A stretch of DNA of 64,000 bases from the NCBI GenBank assembly GCA_019059635.1, contig JAGVRJ010000015.1:1-64000 (forward strand). Direction: 5' to 3'. Below the pieces are notes generated by a model. That model had not been told where the DNA came from. It saw only the letters and a list, made by a program, of their open reading frames with translations, and did not search any database. Made by a program: the position numbers and the translations under genes. Source of the DNA: Proales similis (lineage: Eukaryota; Rotifera; Eurotatoria; Ploima; Proalidae). Below are positions 1 through 11,899 of this stretch, in pieces. Numbering within the stretch: the first letter of the stretch is position 1; each line of letters begins with the position of its first letter.

Positions 1-978
1 AAACCGAAAAACCCTAAAACCCTAACCTAAACCTAAACCTAAAACCTAAAAACCTAAACCTAAAACCCTAAACCCTAAAAAACCTAAACCCTAAAACCTA
101 AAACCCTAAACCCTAAAAACCTAAACCTAAACCCTAAACCTAAACCTAAAACCTAAACCTAAACCCTAAAACCCTAAACCTAAACCTAAACCCTAAACCT
201 AAACCCTAAACCTAAACCTAAAACCCTAAACCTAAACCCTAAACCCTAAAACCTAAACCCTAAACCCTAAACCCTAAACCCTAAACCTAAACCTAAAACC
301 TAAACCCTAAACCTAAACCTAAACCCTAAACCTAAACCTAAAAACCTAAACCTAAACCTAAAACCTAAACCTAAACCTAAACCTAAAACCCTAAAACCTA
401 AACCTAAACCTAAACCCTAAACCTAAAACCTAAAACCTAAACCCTAAACCTAAACCTAAACCTAAAACCTAAACCTAAACCTAAACCTAAACCTAAACCT
501 AAACCTAAACCTAAACCTAAAACCCTAAACCTAAACCCTAAACCTAAACCTAAACCCTAAACCCTAAACCTAAACCCTAAACCCTAAACCTAAACCTAAA
601 AACCCTAAACCTAAACTAAACCTAAACCTAAACCTAAACCTAAACCTAAACCTAAAACCCTAAACCTAAACCTAAACTAAACCCTAACCCTAAACCTAAA
701 CCTAAACCTAAACCTAAACCTAAACCCTAAACCTAAACCTAAACCTAAACCCTAAACCTAAACCCTAAAACCCAAACCTAAACCCTAAAACCCTAAACCC
801 TAAAACCCTAAACCTAAACCTAAACCTAAACCTAAACCTAAACCTAAACCCTAAACCTAAACCTAACCCTAAACCCTAAACCCTAACCTAAACCTAAACC
901 TAAACCCTAAACCCTAAACCTAAACCTAAACCCTAAACCTAACCTAAACCCTAAAACTAAACCCTAAACCTAAACCCA
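1..978. repeat. Terminal telomere array, heterogeneous C-rich units
   Basis: The window opens with an uninterrupted array of CCTAAA, CCCTAAA, CCTAAAA, CCCTAAAA and a few CCTAA/CTAAA variants. The C-rich strand runs 5' to 3' inward from base 1, which is the expected orientation for the left end of a chromosome. On the G strand the units are TTTAGG and TTTAGGG with extra T or G variants mixed at single-unit resolution, so this is not one clean hexamer or heptamer. The array stops at about 978, where CAGACAGACAGACC-like sequence begins. The animal ancestral unit is TTAGGG; TTTAGGG is best known from plants and algae. The mixed composition is either the product of an imprecise telomerase template or, in part, sequencing noise. 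Confidence 0.95.
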
Positions 979-1895
979 GACAGACAGACCGACGGACATA
1001 CCAAATCTAATATATCGAATTTTTCGAGACTTCGAAAAATCGAGATAAACCCGATGAAATCCGATTATGATATACAATTACCTTTGAAGGAAAAATTTAG
1101 TGGAAGTCTATGAACTATTTCATAAGCTTTCATGAGTCCAAAGCTTGTCAAAAGCTTTCATAATCTAGGGTTTAGGTTTAAATTTCACCAGAAGGGCGAT
1201 GAAATATGATAATCAGTTTAGGTTTCAAAATTTAAGCACATGGACTGTTAAGATGATAACATGATTACCTTGCTATCCTGCAGAGAAGTGAAATTTGCAC
1301 CTTTGCAAGGCAAGCTGAAGGCTCCGTGGAGCGAAAGAACTCTTATATTAGGGCAGCTTTTCCGGTATAAGCTCTACGCGATTTTCCGGTGTCAGCGCCG
1401 CCTTTCACAAAGCGAAAGAATTGCTCTTCCGTTTCCACCACAGACAAGCAATTAATTACATACATGTGCTGGAGACAATTTTATGAAACAAAAAGCTCCC
1501 TGTAATCTTGGATGCCGATTGCAATATTGAGTCCCCTCGACCATTCTTAACCATTCGGCACTACTTTGATACGGTGCCGATCGGTGCCAAAAGTTGCCAG
1601 AGTTCTTAAATTGGGCTCGTTAGAGATATAAGGTCGAATTGTACAAACGTCACTTCTTCGATCCAGTGCTATTGTGAAGACCACGGTTTTTAACAAAAGA
1701 CGGACTCTCTGATAGTATTTTTTAAAGCTTTCAGCCATTTTCATCCTTTTCTTTTTTATTCCAATTCTTTTCTCACGGTTTTGTCATTTATTTGATTTTA
1801 TTGTTTATTTTATTTTGCTATTCTTATTCACGTGCTATTTCTTCTGTTCCTTTATGTATTCTATATTATTTTTAGCATCGCAACTTTCATATTAA
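979..1895. other. Subtelomeric spacer without a convincing gene
   Basis: No ORF here looks coding. Visible items are a short hairpin at 1015-1043 (TCGAATTTTTCGA against TTCGAAAAATCGA), and a G-strand telomere-like stretch TAGGGTTTAGGTTT at about 1166-1180, inverted relative to the terminal array. A second short TTTAGGTTT lies near 1217. The last ~100 bases are T-rich, as expected upstream of the first gene. Confidence 0.6.
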
Positions 1896-4800
1896 ATGTT
1901 CCGAAAGAGCTTTTCTGAAATTGTTGAGATTAAAATATCGTCAACTGAGCCTAGCTTTGGGTTTTCAGTTTGTGGAAATAGTGGTTGTCATGCTAAACAT
2001 GTAGTCGACTCAGTTGATGGTAATTCTGCCGCTCAGCGTTCCGGACTTCGCCCCGGAGATGTTATTGAAGAGATAGGAGACGTCCAAGTTCATTCAAAAC
2101 CCATTGAAGAGGTTTTTTCTCTGATTCAGGCTTCTAAGAACAAAAACTCTATCCGCCTTCTCGTAAACAGACAAATGATCAAACGTCAAAGTAATTTTTT
2201 TAATTCTAGCGAATTTTTTTTATTAAAAAGATTGTATGTTTAGTACGAAGCAAAGAGGAATCATTAAATAAGAAGATTCGCCTTCAATCGAGAGGGGATT
2301 TTTTCGCTTCGAGCTTTAAGAACCTAAATCAAGAAGCTTTTGTGCTTCGTAATCGGCTTTGTTTGACCAATAGGCCGTTTTCTGTACAAGATATTGTGCT
2401 TAAGCTGCTGAAAACTCAAAATTTCGAAAATTTACAAAGATATAATTTTTCGGAAATCGATCAGCTTAACTGTTTGTCTGAGACAGTTCTTTTGCAGCAG
2501 CACGTTGATTCAATAATTTTAGCTTGGGAAACCCGATGGCCCTGCCTTACTTTAAATGATTTGGAGAAAGTAATACTGGAGGAAATTGAATTTAGGGCCA
2601 AAAGGTTTGATCTATTTAAGAAATTTCATCGGCTTGAAAAATTTTCACAGCTTGGAATCGGAAACATTGTATCCAATATGAATGTTCGAAGAATATTCCG
2701 ATTGGATAGTTCAATTGTCAGCTTGAGTCAATTGAGGCCCATAACAATGAGTGAAATTTTTAGAGAACTTCATTCGTTTATTCAAGAAAATAATCTCTGG
2801 TGGGAAAAAATCAAAGAATCAAAGTTTGAAGAATACCTGCGGCAGAAAATGGGCTTTTCTACAAGCAAGGAGTTGGTATTCAAAATTACGAACATTGGAA
2901 TGATGATTGGGATTCTTAAATCTGTTAAGCATCATATGTCGACTCGACTAAACAATGTAAAAGATGAAATCGAGCAAATAACCAATGAACAAAGCGAACT
3001 AGCAAATTTCCGCAATTTTCTTGTTACTATTTTTCGAAAGTTTTCTTCCAATTTTTCGTCACAGAGCTTGGAAAAAGAAGCAGCCATAGATCTTATAAAG
3101 GAAATAAGTGTTTACTGGCAATCCTTATCAAATCACGATGATTTTAACATAATAGGTTCTTTTCTTGAGCTCATCCAAACAAAGCCTTATGTAAGGGAGA
3201 GTTTTGTGTTGGCTTGTTGCTTTGCTGTAAACAACATACCAGATATTCTAAAAGAAATTGAAATACAAAAGAATCGACTTGAGAGACTCGCAGGAGTAGA
3301 TTATTCAGATTTAAGTGAAGGATACGAAATTTTATTAAAAGGGCTTTTTAAACTTATAACAAATAGTCAGAAATTTACTTCTAAAAAGCTAAGACATTTC
3401 ATAAATCAATTACTTCAAGATCGAAAATTTAAACTAGTATCTATTGATTATAAACAATTTGAAGAAAACGCAGAACAAATAAACTCGATCGATTATAGCC
3501 TTTCCGACTCAAGATTGAAAAAACTTCGAGATGACTCTCAAGAGACCTCAATTAATAATGAACGAAAGGATGAACTCCTTACTGAGTTTATCAAAGCTAA
3601 AGATAATAAACTATTTTTACAGCTTGATGATCTCAAAGAAATCGAGAAAATTATTTTTGGTGAAAGAGAGCAATTATTTTCTACAAAGTTGGAGGAAGAT
3701 AGAAACTTTTTTACTCAAAACAACATAGTTGGATTTTGCTTTGAACCGAGCCACATTTTTAAACACATTTCTGAAGGCTCTGGAACTAGCAGTCAAGTAA
3801 AAAATCATGTCGCTCAGCTCTGGAATACTCTTTCTGCCAAATTCAAATCATCGGTTGCCGACTTGACTTTTATTTCTTATATGGAAGAAATACTTAAAAA
3901 CCATTACAGAGGCATTTTCAATATTTATGATTTGAAACCTTTTATAGGTGAAATTCTCATTAAGGAGCGAATCAACCCAACTTCATCCAAAAATTTATAT
4001 TATTCTTATCTGATTTTCAATCAGCTAGAAAATCTCAAAATCCAGCCCAATTCCGATTTTATAAAAAAAAAGAACCGATTATATCAGATCTGGAGGGAAA
4101 TGGACTATCTTGATGATCTTTATGACTTTTTGACTTTTGAGGATGAAATTTTATTTGAAAATATCATTGAATTACTAAACGATCTCCCTTCGAGCAGCCA
4201 ACTCGCTTTTCTGGACTATAGGGGTGTAAAGCTTTTAAAAATAACATCAGAAACTAGCATTCCACAATTAAAGCTCAGTATTGAAAACGGTGACCCTCAA
4301 AGTACTCTCGGACATTTAATTTCTTTGATTGCTATAATATTCAAATCTGTTGAATTTCTCCCTTATGCTTTACTAAGGTGCCAAATTAAATCTTCACTAG
4401 AAATTTACCTTTCAAAAACAAGAGAAAGGACTTATCACAGAGAAAAGTTTCCTTTTGAATTCTTGGAGTTTTTCGCTAATATACTCATTCGAATGCCGAC
4501 AGACTTTGCAGAAAAAGTTCTTGTTAAATTAATTCTTGAACCACTGTACGAAATTTTGCCTACTATGGAAAAATCAGATGTGAATAAAATGTTATTCCGC
4601 CATATAGTTTCCAAAGTATCAGATGGGAAAGCAAAATCAACTGATTATCAAATCTTTAAACAGGACATTTTTATTAAAAAGTTATTAATACTGGCTAAAA
4701 TATGCAATATTCAAGAGTGGACATTCTTAAATTTAAAAGAACTGGTAGATTCGAATCGAAATTCTTTTTTTTCAGCTTCCGGCCATATGAAATCAATAGA

Positions 4801-7800
4801 TATTAAATCTAAATCAAAAAAGGAAGAAATAGGAATTGTATTACAAACCAAAGAAGATGATGTGAAAAACAATAAATTACACGACGAGGCAAATGGTTCG
4901 ATTTTATATGGCCAGTCACAGTTTGAGCCTATAAAGCATATTGAGGAAATACGACGTCGATTCGGAATTGGAATAGAACTAAACTCAGAAGTTCAGAAAA
5001 TGGCTGAATCTTTAAAGGGCGTTATTGCACGAAGTTTAGAAAGTCTTTCGAGTGAGCTTTATAGTGAAGAATCGCATTTTTTGTTGGAACTTATACAAAA
5101 TGCAGACGATAATGAATATGATCCTAGTCAAGAGCCAACACTTATATTTGTTTTAAATGAGAACGAGTTGCTTCTATTTAATAACGAGATTGGATTCCAA
5201 CCGAAGCATATTGAAGCCATTTGCGATGTGAAGGCATCTACTAAATTAAATACCTTAAATCGAATAGGTAGAAAAGGAATAGGATTTAAGTCTGTCTTCA
5301 GTATCTCAGAATCACCTGAAATTCACTCAAATGGCTATCATATTAAATTTGAATTCCAAAGCCGCAACATAGGTTGCATATTACCAGAATGGATTAAGCC
5401 CGGTCCAGAAAAAAATGTTGATATCATAATGCCCCAACTTATTACTTCCTTAACTGAACAAAAATGTGAAGAAGCCGTTCGCCTTTTAAAAAAGAGCAAG
5501 TTTATAACTTGCATCAAGCTTCCACTTCAATCTTACAGCACAAGAGATAAAGTAGCAAGCTATTTATCCAATATAAGCCCTGAAACGCTTCTTTTTTTGA
5601 ACAATATTAGAAACCTTTTTGTGATAGAAAGCAAAAATCAAACTATCTTGACAAATTACATGAGTCGCAGGGAAATCAGTAAAAATCTGACTCAGATAAC
5701 TTACAACGGTGAAAGGATTGAGTGGATCATGAATAAGCGAGAAATAGAACTTACAGAAAGCTTAAAAGAAAAGAATGAAAGATTCAAAACCGAATTGTGC
5801 TTGGCTTTTCCGACTGCTCAACTAAAGATCGAAAGAAACCATTCACTTCCTAGACAAAACGTTTTCGCTTATCTCCCTCTTCGTTCTTTCGGATTTCCAT
5901 TCGTTATTCATGCTGATTTCAATGTCCCAGCATCGAGGCAAGACATAAACAAAGACTGCCTTTGGAATCAATGGATTATTTCTCATATTTCTGAGTTATT
6001 TGCGGACTCATTAAAACTATTTAGAGCATATTTCGCCAAGGAACCTGCTTCAGATGAACAAAATTTACTGGCAATACTAGAGTTTTTGCGTTTTGTACCC
6101 GAAGAGTCTGAATCACTCGAGCCGTTTCAAAATCTCCCGAATGAAATCGTCCAAAAATTAGCTTATCTAGAGTTTATTCCATCTACAGAATACGGAAACG
6201 AAAAATTCTACCGTCCAATCGATTGTGTCCTACCGGTGAAAAGTAACCAAATAGTCTGTGAAAGTTCAATTAAGCAGTATCTAGGACGAAGTATGATACC
6301 TCATACGCTTGTTAATCGAAGGAATAAAGAATTATTAATTCGTTTGGGGGCGATTGAAATCTCCTGCCAGCAAATGATTGAAATTTTTCAAAATAGAATG
6401 AATGAATGCAACCCAGATTTGGAAGAACTTGCTCAATGGATGCTTGTACTTTGCGAATACTTAAACTCCGAAAATCTCAGCAAAAGTCAAAAAGATAGAG
6501 AAATTTCCAACTTGAAGAAGTGCTGCTTTATACCGATAAAACGGGGAGCAAGCCAAGTACTTGTGAGCATTAATAAAAGCAATGTGTTCTTTCCCATCGG
6601 AATCATTGAACCCGCTTGGATTCCTGAATTTATCTTGGCGGAAATGTGCTTTATTGATGCACAAATATTTGAAATTTTACCAGACAGAAAAGATGAGCTT
6701 TGGCTGTTCTTAAAACATCTTGGAGCAAAAGAATTCGATCGAACGCAGTTGGTTCAGCACTATTTAAATTTAGAAAGTATTCAAGCTTCTATCGCGAACC
6801 TCAAAGATGATGAAGAAAAACATGTGTCCTTCTTGATATTTTTATTCTCAAATTCGGAAAAAATTGCAAATGTAAACGCTTCTGATCTATCCGGTCTTAA
6901 GATAAAAACAAACAATGGCCTCATTGAATTAACAAGTCAAAGCATCTATTTAGGGTCTTCTTATGGGGTTGAACACGAGTTGGAAAAAAAACTCAAGAGC
7001 TTTCCTTGGAATATAGTGGACACGATATATTTAAAACGATCTCTCTGTATCTTACAAGGACTCCCTATTGAAAGTTCAAATTCTTTAGAGCAAAGATGGG
7101 TAACGTTCCTTGTAAAATTTGGTATCAAAGAGCATATTGAACCACATGCTGTAAATGTAATAAAACGGCCGGACCAAAGGCCGGATCAGGATTACAACTC
7201 TACTCATCAAGTAATAATCGACTTCGAATGTCCAGTCTTTAATCATTATCTAAATATCTTATCCTCGATTTGTTTGTCCGAATCAATTATAACAGAGATT
7301 GAGTTTCTTTTCAGGCTATATGAAAACAGTTGGAATCGTGGTAATCTAGAAAAATTTCAATACCAGCTTACCGCCGAAGAAAAAAGTGGTTCATTTCAAT
7401 CCAGGACTCAAAGCAATTTTTTTAGAAAACTGACTCACTCTTCATGGATTCCTTGCCAGAAGCTTGATTTTCAAAATTCAAAACAAAGCTCGAACGATAC
7501 GATTTCAAGAAACAAAAAATACGTTCTAAAAGCTCCGGAGGAAGTTTTTGTCGAAAAGACCGAAATAAAAACCCTTCTCGGCCAAAATGTACCTTACATG
7601 CTTTGGCATCCAGAAGAAAGGAATCAATCTTTTGCAAGCAAGCTTGGTATAACTTCTGAAATCACTATAAAAAGACTTGAATTAGTACTAAATGAGTGGT
7701 TTTCCAAAACTTCAAAATCATTTACGATCTCAATTAAGCAAATTAAAAAATTACTTTTGTTTATCGAGAATGAATTGGAGAAGTTTTCAAAATTTGAACA

Positions 7801-9757
7801 AGATCGATTCTGGTCACTGTACTCTTATATATTTATTCCAACAGAATATAAAAATTTTTGTGAAGTTGAGGAAACCGAAGGCTACTGGTACTCTCCTGAC
7901 TTGGTTGTATGGTCTGATCCAACAGGCTTATTGCCCAGTCATACATTGCCGAAACTAATTCTTGAGAATATTTATTTTGCATCAAAAGAACTTAAAGGAA
8001 GCTATGAATATGAGTCGTTGAAGAGAATATTTTTGAATAGAATGCAAGTAAATGAACTAGTGAGTTGTGAAGACTATGTTAACTTGTTAATTACTCTTGG
8101 TGATCAACCAAAAAAAGTTCCGGCAAGACAAGCAGACGAGATTTTTCGTGTTTTTGACATTTTAAGCAAATCATTTTTTTCTAAAGACTCTTTCAATCTT
8201 GAAAATACTCCGAAACAAGAGCTTTTATCCAAGCTACAACAGAGTCCAATAATTCCATGCATAAAAAACAACATGTTTGTGTTGGAAAAGCCTTTAGAAA
8301 AGCCAATTTTACTGAATGACTTTTTCAGTTTGGCTGAGAGCGCTAGAAAAGACGTTTGTTTTGTAATAACAAAACCTCAGGAGCTTGGAGATATTGAAGA
8401 AAAGTCTTTAGAAGAGCTTTGCAATGAATCCAACTTATCCTTTCAATCTCGTAAATTCTTGTCTGATATTCTCAAGCTTAAAGAATTCTCTTCGGTTATT
8501 TCAATAGATCTTTGTAAATTAGAGATTGAGAAGATATCAGATCTACCAGAAGTTTCAAAACTCTTACAAAAGGCTTTACCTTTTATACAATGTTGGTTTT
8601 ATTACAACCGAGACAAGAGTACTATATCAGAAGCTTACGATGAAATCGAAGCCCAAGATCTCTCAAGCGTAAAATTCTATGCTTACAATGAGAGTTTGCC
8701 TTTAGTTTATCTTTTACCAAACGAAAAAAGTTTTGAAGAAGATGAGAATTCCGCCAGTTGGTGTGTCGACAAAAGAAATGATTCACCCGGCTGGATGGCT
8801 ATTATATCAAACGAATATGTGAATAGCAAGCGAACGCTTAGCTGGGTTTTTTCACACTTATTTCTTGGAAAGAGCAACTCTATTTTTGCAAATACTTTGA
8901 CTGTTTCAAGTAGAGAAATGAGAAAATTGTGGAGTTTTTGTAGTCAAATACAAGAATTGATAAGTCCTAAAGTTCCCCCACATCTATCAGTGGAAATCGA
9001 AAAAGAATTTAATATAAAATTGACTCTTCCAACTGGCATCAAGCCTTGGGGGTTGGAGTCTGCTTCCTTTTTAGTAGAAGCGAGCTCGCCAGATTCAAAA
9101 AGCTCGATGACAAACTCTGAACTGAATGACTTAAAACAAAATGTGAAATTCGATATGAAAAGCAAACTGGCAAAACAGTATCATGAAAATTTTGAACCTG
9201 TCCCCAAAATTTCGAGCTATTCCGTCTCAAATCTGGGTATCATCAGTTCTGAAGAAAAATTAGAAGAATTCAATATGGAAAAAATTCAATTTGATTTTTC
9301 AAAGCTAAAAAGGATATTTTCATCTGAGAGCAACGTCAAATTAGCAGTTGGTCGACTCGGAGAAATGATTGTTTATGAACTGCTCAAAGAAAGGTTCTCG
9401 ACAAATCCAAAAATTACAGTTGAATGGGTTAATCGAAAGTCAGAGTCTGGGTTGCCATTCGATTTTCGAGTTAATCAAGAAGAAGCTTCTGGGGAGAGGT
9501 CTGTGCTTGAGTTTGTTGAAGTCAAAAGCACTTCGGCTCAAGAAAATGACCTAGAGAAAGACAAATTAATACCTATTTCTCTTTCAGAGCTTATTCACGC
9601 AACCGAATTTGACCAAAATTATTCGATATATAGAGTGTTTGGGGTTAAACCCTCAACTGAAGGACTCAACAATATACGAATTATAAAAATATCAAATTTG
9701 AAAACTCTTTTAAAAGAACATAAACTGGAATTGTTAATCTACGCAAAATCCAACTGA
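1896..9757 (+). CDS. PDZ domain fused to a NO VEIN-type GHKL ATPase with DUF3883 tail
   Basis: Exons 1896-2190 and 2244-9757 are joined by a 53-nt GT..AG intron that keeps frame (phase 1), giving about 2602 residues. Residues ~8-95 form a PDZ domain: GFSV carboxylate-loop-like segment, then SGLRPGDVIEEIGDV. Around residue 1045 is a histidine-kinase/HSP90-like ATP site with N-box LLELIQNADDNEYD and G-box RIGRKGIGFKSVF, as in sacsin and NO VEIN proteins. Near residues 2467-2560 a DUF3883-like nuclease-fold segment follows (VGRLGEMIVYELL, then EFVEVKSTSA). The ATPase-plus-DUF3883 order is that of plant NO VEIN and its animal homologues, which are poorly understood. The PDZ domain at the N terminus is unusual. 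The gene sits within 1 kb of the telomere, yet its 7.5 kb main exon is fully open, so it looks functional. Molecular role is not established. Confidence 0.85.
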
Positions 9758-10017
9758 AGTTAATTTTTTTTGTTTGAAAGATACAATTGAGAAATGTGAA
9801 TAAAAAATTATGGAAATTTTTCCAACTCAAAGATGTACTTTGATTTATTGTCGAATTAAAGATCTCTCGGCATAGTTTGCACTTTGACGATGAAATAACA
9901 GTTTTCAAATTTAAAAAAGATTGCATAAAAAACTGATTAAGATTGAAGTTTGAAAAAGTATATAAAAGTTACTAGACCTCTGACATGAGTCAATCAGGCC
10001 TTGAAGGTTTAGCTGTG

Positions 10018-11190
10018 TTAGTAGGGTAAGCCACCTGGGAAGCTCTCTGGATTTCCTTCTCCCAATTTCTTGGGACTATTCAGATCAAGTTTAAGGTCGT
10101 TGGTAAAGTTTGGCGCTGCTTGTGTCCAGATTAAAGGCTCATCTGATTGCCAAGGGTTTGGTTCATTAGTAAACGATAATGCATCAGACCCAGCTTTTTT
10201 CTGCATTAATAAGCAGTGGCTTTCAATATTTTGACAATGGTTTGCTTCGTAGTTTATATGATTTATATTTGTAAAAGCACTATCAGATCCTGAAGGTTGT
10301 TGAAAGCTGTTTTCCACATAATTCATAGAAGAATAGGGTCTTATCGAAATGAGAGATTGTGGACTTGCTCGAAAATGGGATTTTTGCTTGATTAAGCTGT
10401 TCAAATCATTAGCGCATGACTTCGCCGGTTTTGTTTTGCCATAGTTCTTTGCTTTAGTTGATCCAAATTTTGTTTGAGCAAAAGCAGCGGTAGTAAATAA
10501 AGTGGGTTGCGAATTGCTGCCATTGACCATTAAGTTACTCTCCATTAAATCCAAACTCGCCGTCCGAGCTTGCGTATTTTGCCAATCGATCCCTCCTAAA
10601 ATTTGAGGCGAAGCAGATGGTGAAAGCGAACTTGAAAGAAATGAGCTATTCGAAGAATTAGATGGAGAAGAATCATTAGATTCATTCAACAAAGAGTTGC
10701 AAATTAAGTGATCAAATGTATATGATTCAAATTTGTTGACGTTGGTGGATAAAAAGCTCAAAGAAGCAGGACAGAGGCCTGAAAAATCATCTGATTGAGA
10801 ATAAAGTATCTTGAAATCGAAAGAATCATTATTAAGCTTGGCTCTGCAAGCTACTAATCCTTCAAGAACTAGTAGCTTAAAATAGCTGGGAAGGCAATTT
10901 AGTATTTCTTGAAGATCCATGGCACTTTCTTTGGCAGCTGCAATCAGTGAAGCATCAATGTATTGATCATGAGAAACAAGGATGCATCCACTTGCATCGA
11001 TTTCTTCGAGAGCTTTTTCAACTGCGCTTGAAGATGGGAAATCAGAGGTGAAGTTAGATAGTTTAGAACGAAGTTTGATTTCCATGTATTTTTCTAGCTC
11101 TTCTCCAAAAAGATTGACACGGCGTCGAGGTAATTTGTCGTACAGGAATGAAAGGAGATAGTTTGATGCAATTTTTATTTCGAGTCGCAT
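10018..11190 (-). CDS. Tob: Tob/BTG family antiproliferative protein
   Basis: Single exon, 390 residues. The ATG at 11190-11188 is chosen because the protein then begins MRLEIKIASNYLLSFLYDKL, matching the start of Tob proteins; the frame stays open four codons upstream but has no ATG there. The N-terminal ~115 residues form the BTG domain, including LPRRRVNLFGEELE and the box-B-like DASLIAAAKESAMDLQEI. The rest is low-complexity, rich in Ser and Asn, as in Tob1/2. Family members recruit the CCR4-NOT deadenylase (through the BTG domain) and poly(A)-binding protein (through PAM2 motifs), promoting mRNA decay and restraining proliferation. I do not see an unmistakable PAM2 motif; the DNPN/PNPW-like region near the C terminus is a weak candidate. 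The BTG domain is somewhat divergent in its centre. Confidence 0.85.
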   Translation of the reverse strand: MRLEIKIASNYLLSFLYDKLPRRRVNLFGEELEKYMEIKLRSKLSNFTSDFPSSSAVEKALEEIDASGCILVSHDQYIDASLIAAAKESAMDLQEILNCLPSYFKLLVLEGLVACRAKLNNDSFDFKILYSQSDDFSGLCPASLSFLSTNVNKFESYTFDHLICNSLLNESNDSSPSNSSNSSFLSSSLSPSASPQILGGIDWQNTQARTASLDLMESNLMVNGSNSQPTLFTTAAFAQTKFGSTKAKNYGKTKPAKSCANDLNSLIKQKSHFRASPQSLISIRPYSSMNYVENSFQQPSGSDSAFTNINHINYEANHCQNIESHCLLMQKKAGSDALSFTNEPNPWQSDEPLIWTQAAPNFTNDLKLDLNSPKKLGEGNPESFPGGLPY

Positions 11191-11201
11191 TTCTAGAGGC
11201 A

Positions 11202-11899
11202 ATATAGTGGTTAGTTTATAGTTGCGTTTATCGGAGTTGTGAATCCTATTTAGCTAAATGCGCGACCGCGTGCAGAAAGCGAGTTTGAGAAAATATGCGG
11301 TGGGCCAATTAAAAGCAGAGTGTTGAAGGAGAGAGACCATTAGGAATAAATAAGCAAAGTTTGGGAAGGGAAGCAACTGCGGTGGGATGCAAGCTGTGTG
11401 CCACCGCAATCCCAAATAAATTATGCAAACTCGAAAATTCGAAGAAGCAAATCGGTGATGCAACGGTTTAGCAGTCATTTGTGTCAAGCAATTCTTTTAT
11501 ACTAGGTCGAATGCAACTGCCAACTCAAGTGCATACTCGGCGTCTTTATCTCATGCACAAGATAAAAATCAAATGGTCGGTTTGATTTGAAGACTGAATA
11601 AATTAGAGCACGGCTAGCCAACGCGTGCTTTTCTTGTTTTCAACGCTGCAACCATAAGAGGTGCAAGCCTTCGCAGATCATATTTCTGCCAGGTTAAAGT
11701 ATTTTCATTACATTTTATATATTTTAAATCCTCATCATCACTCTTTCTTTGAGCCTCTAAGATCTGGTTTAAATTTTTGGTTGATGATGATTTATTTGCA
11801 AAAACAATACATTTAAGACGACCAAGCAGTTTTGGTGTGCAGGTAGAGAGTAAACAACAATTCCCAGCTGACAAGTTCGAATGTTGAAAGGTTTTGAAC
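11202..11899. other. Spacer between Tob and snf, no supported gene
   Basis: It contains the Tob upstream region and the 3' side of snf. A 99-codon open frame on the minus strand (11614-11913) has no ATG start and no recognised family; it could hold an alternative snf exon but is not supported. Confidence 0.5.
11494..11501 (-). promoter_or_regulatory. Candidate TATA box (TATAAAAG)
   Basis: On the minus strand TATAAAAG lies about 300 bases upstream of the Tob ATG. It matches the canonical TATA box, and the same octamer recurs upstream of three other genes in the window. It would imply a 5' leader of roughly 270 nt; no transcript data are available. Confidence 0.35.

Noticed and set aside
1261-1744. 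ORFs of 64-65 codons in the subtelomere
   Set aside because: Short, without homology or protein-like composition; expected by chance.
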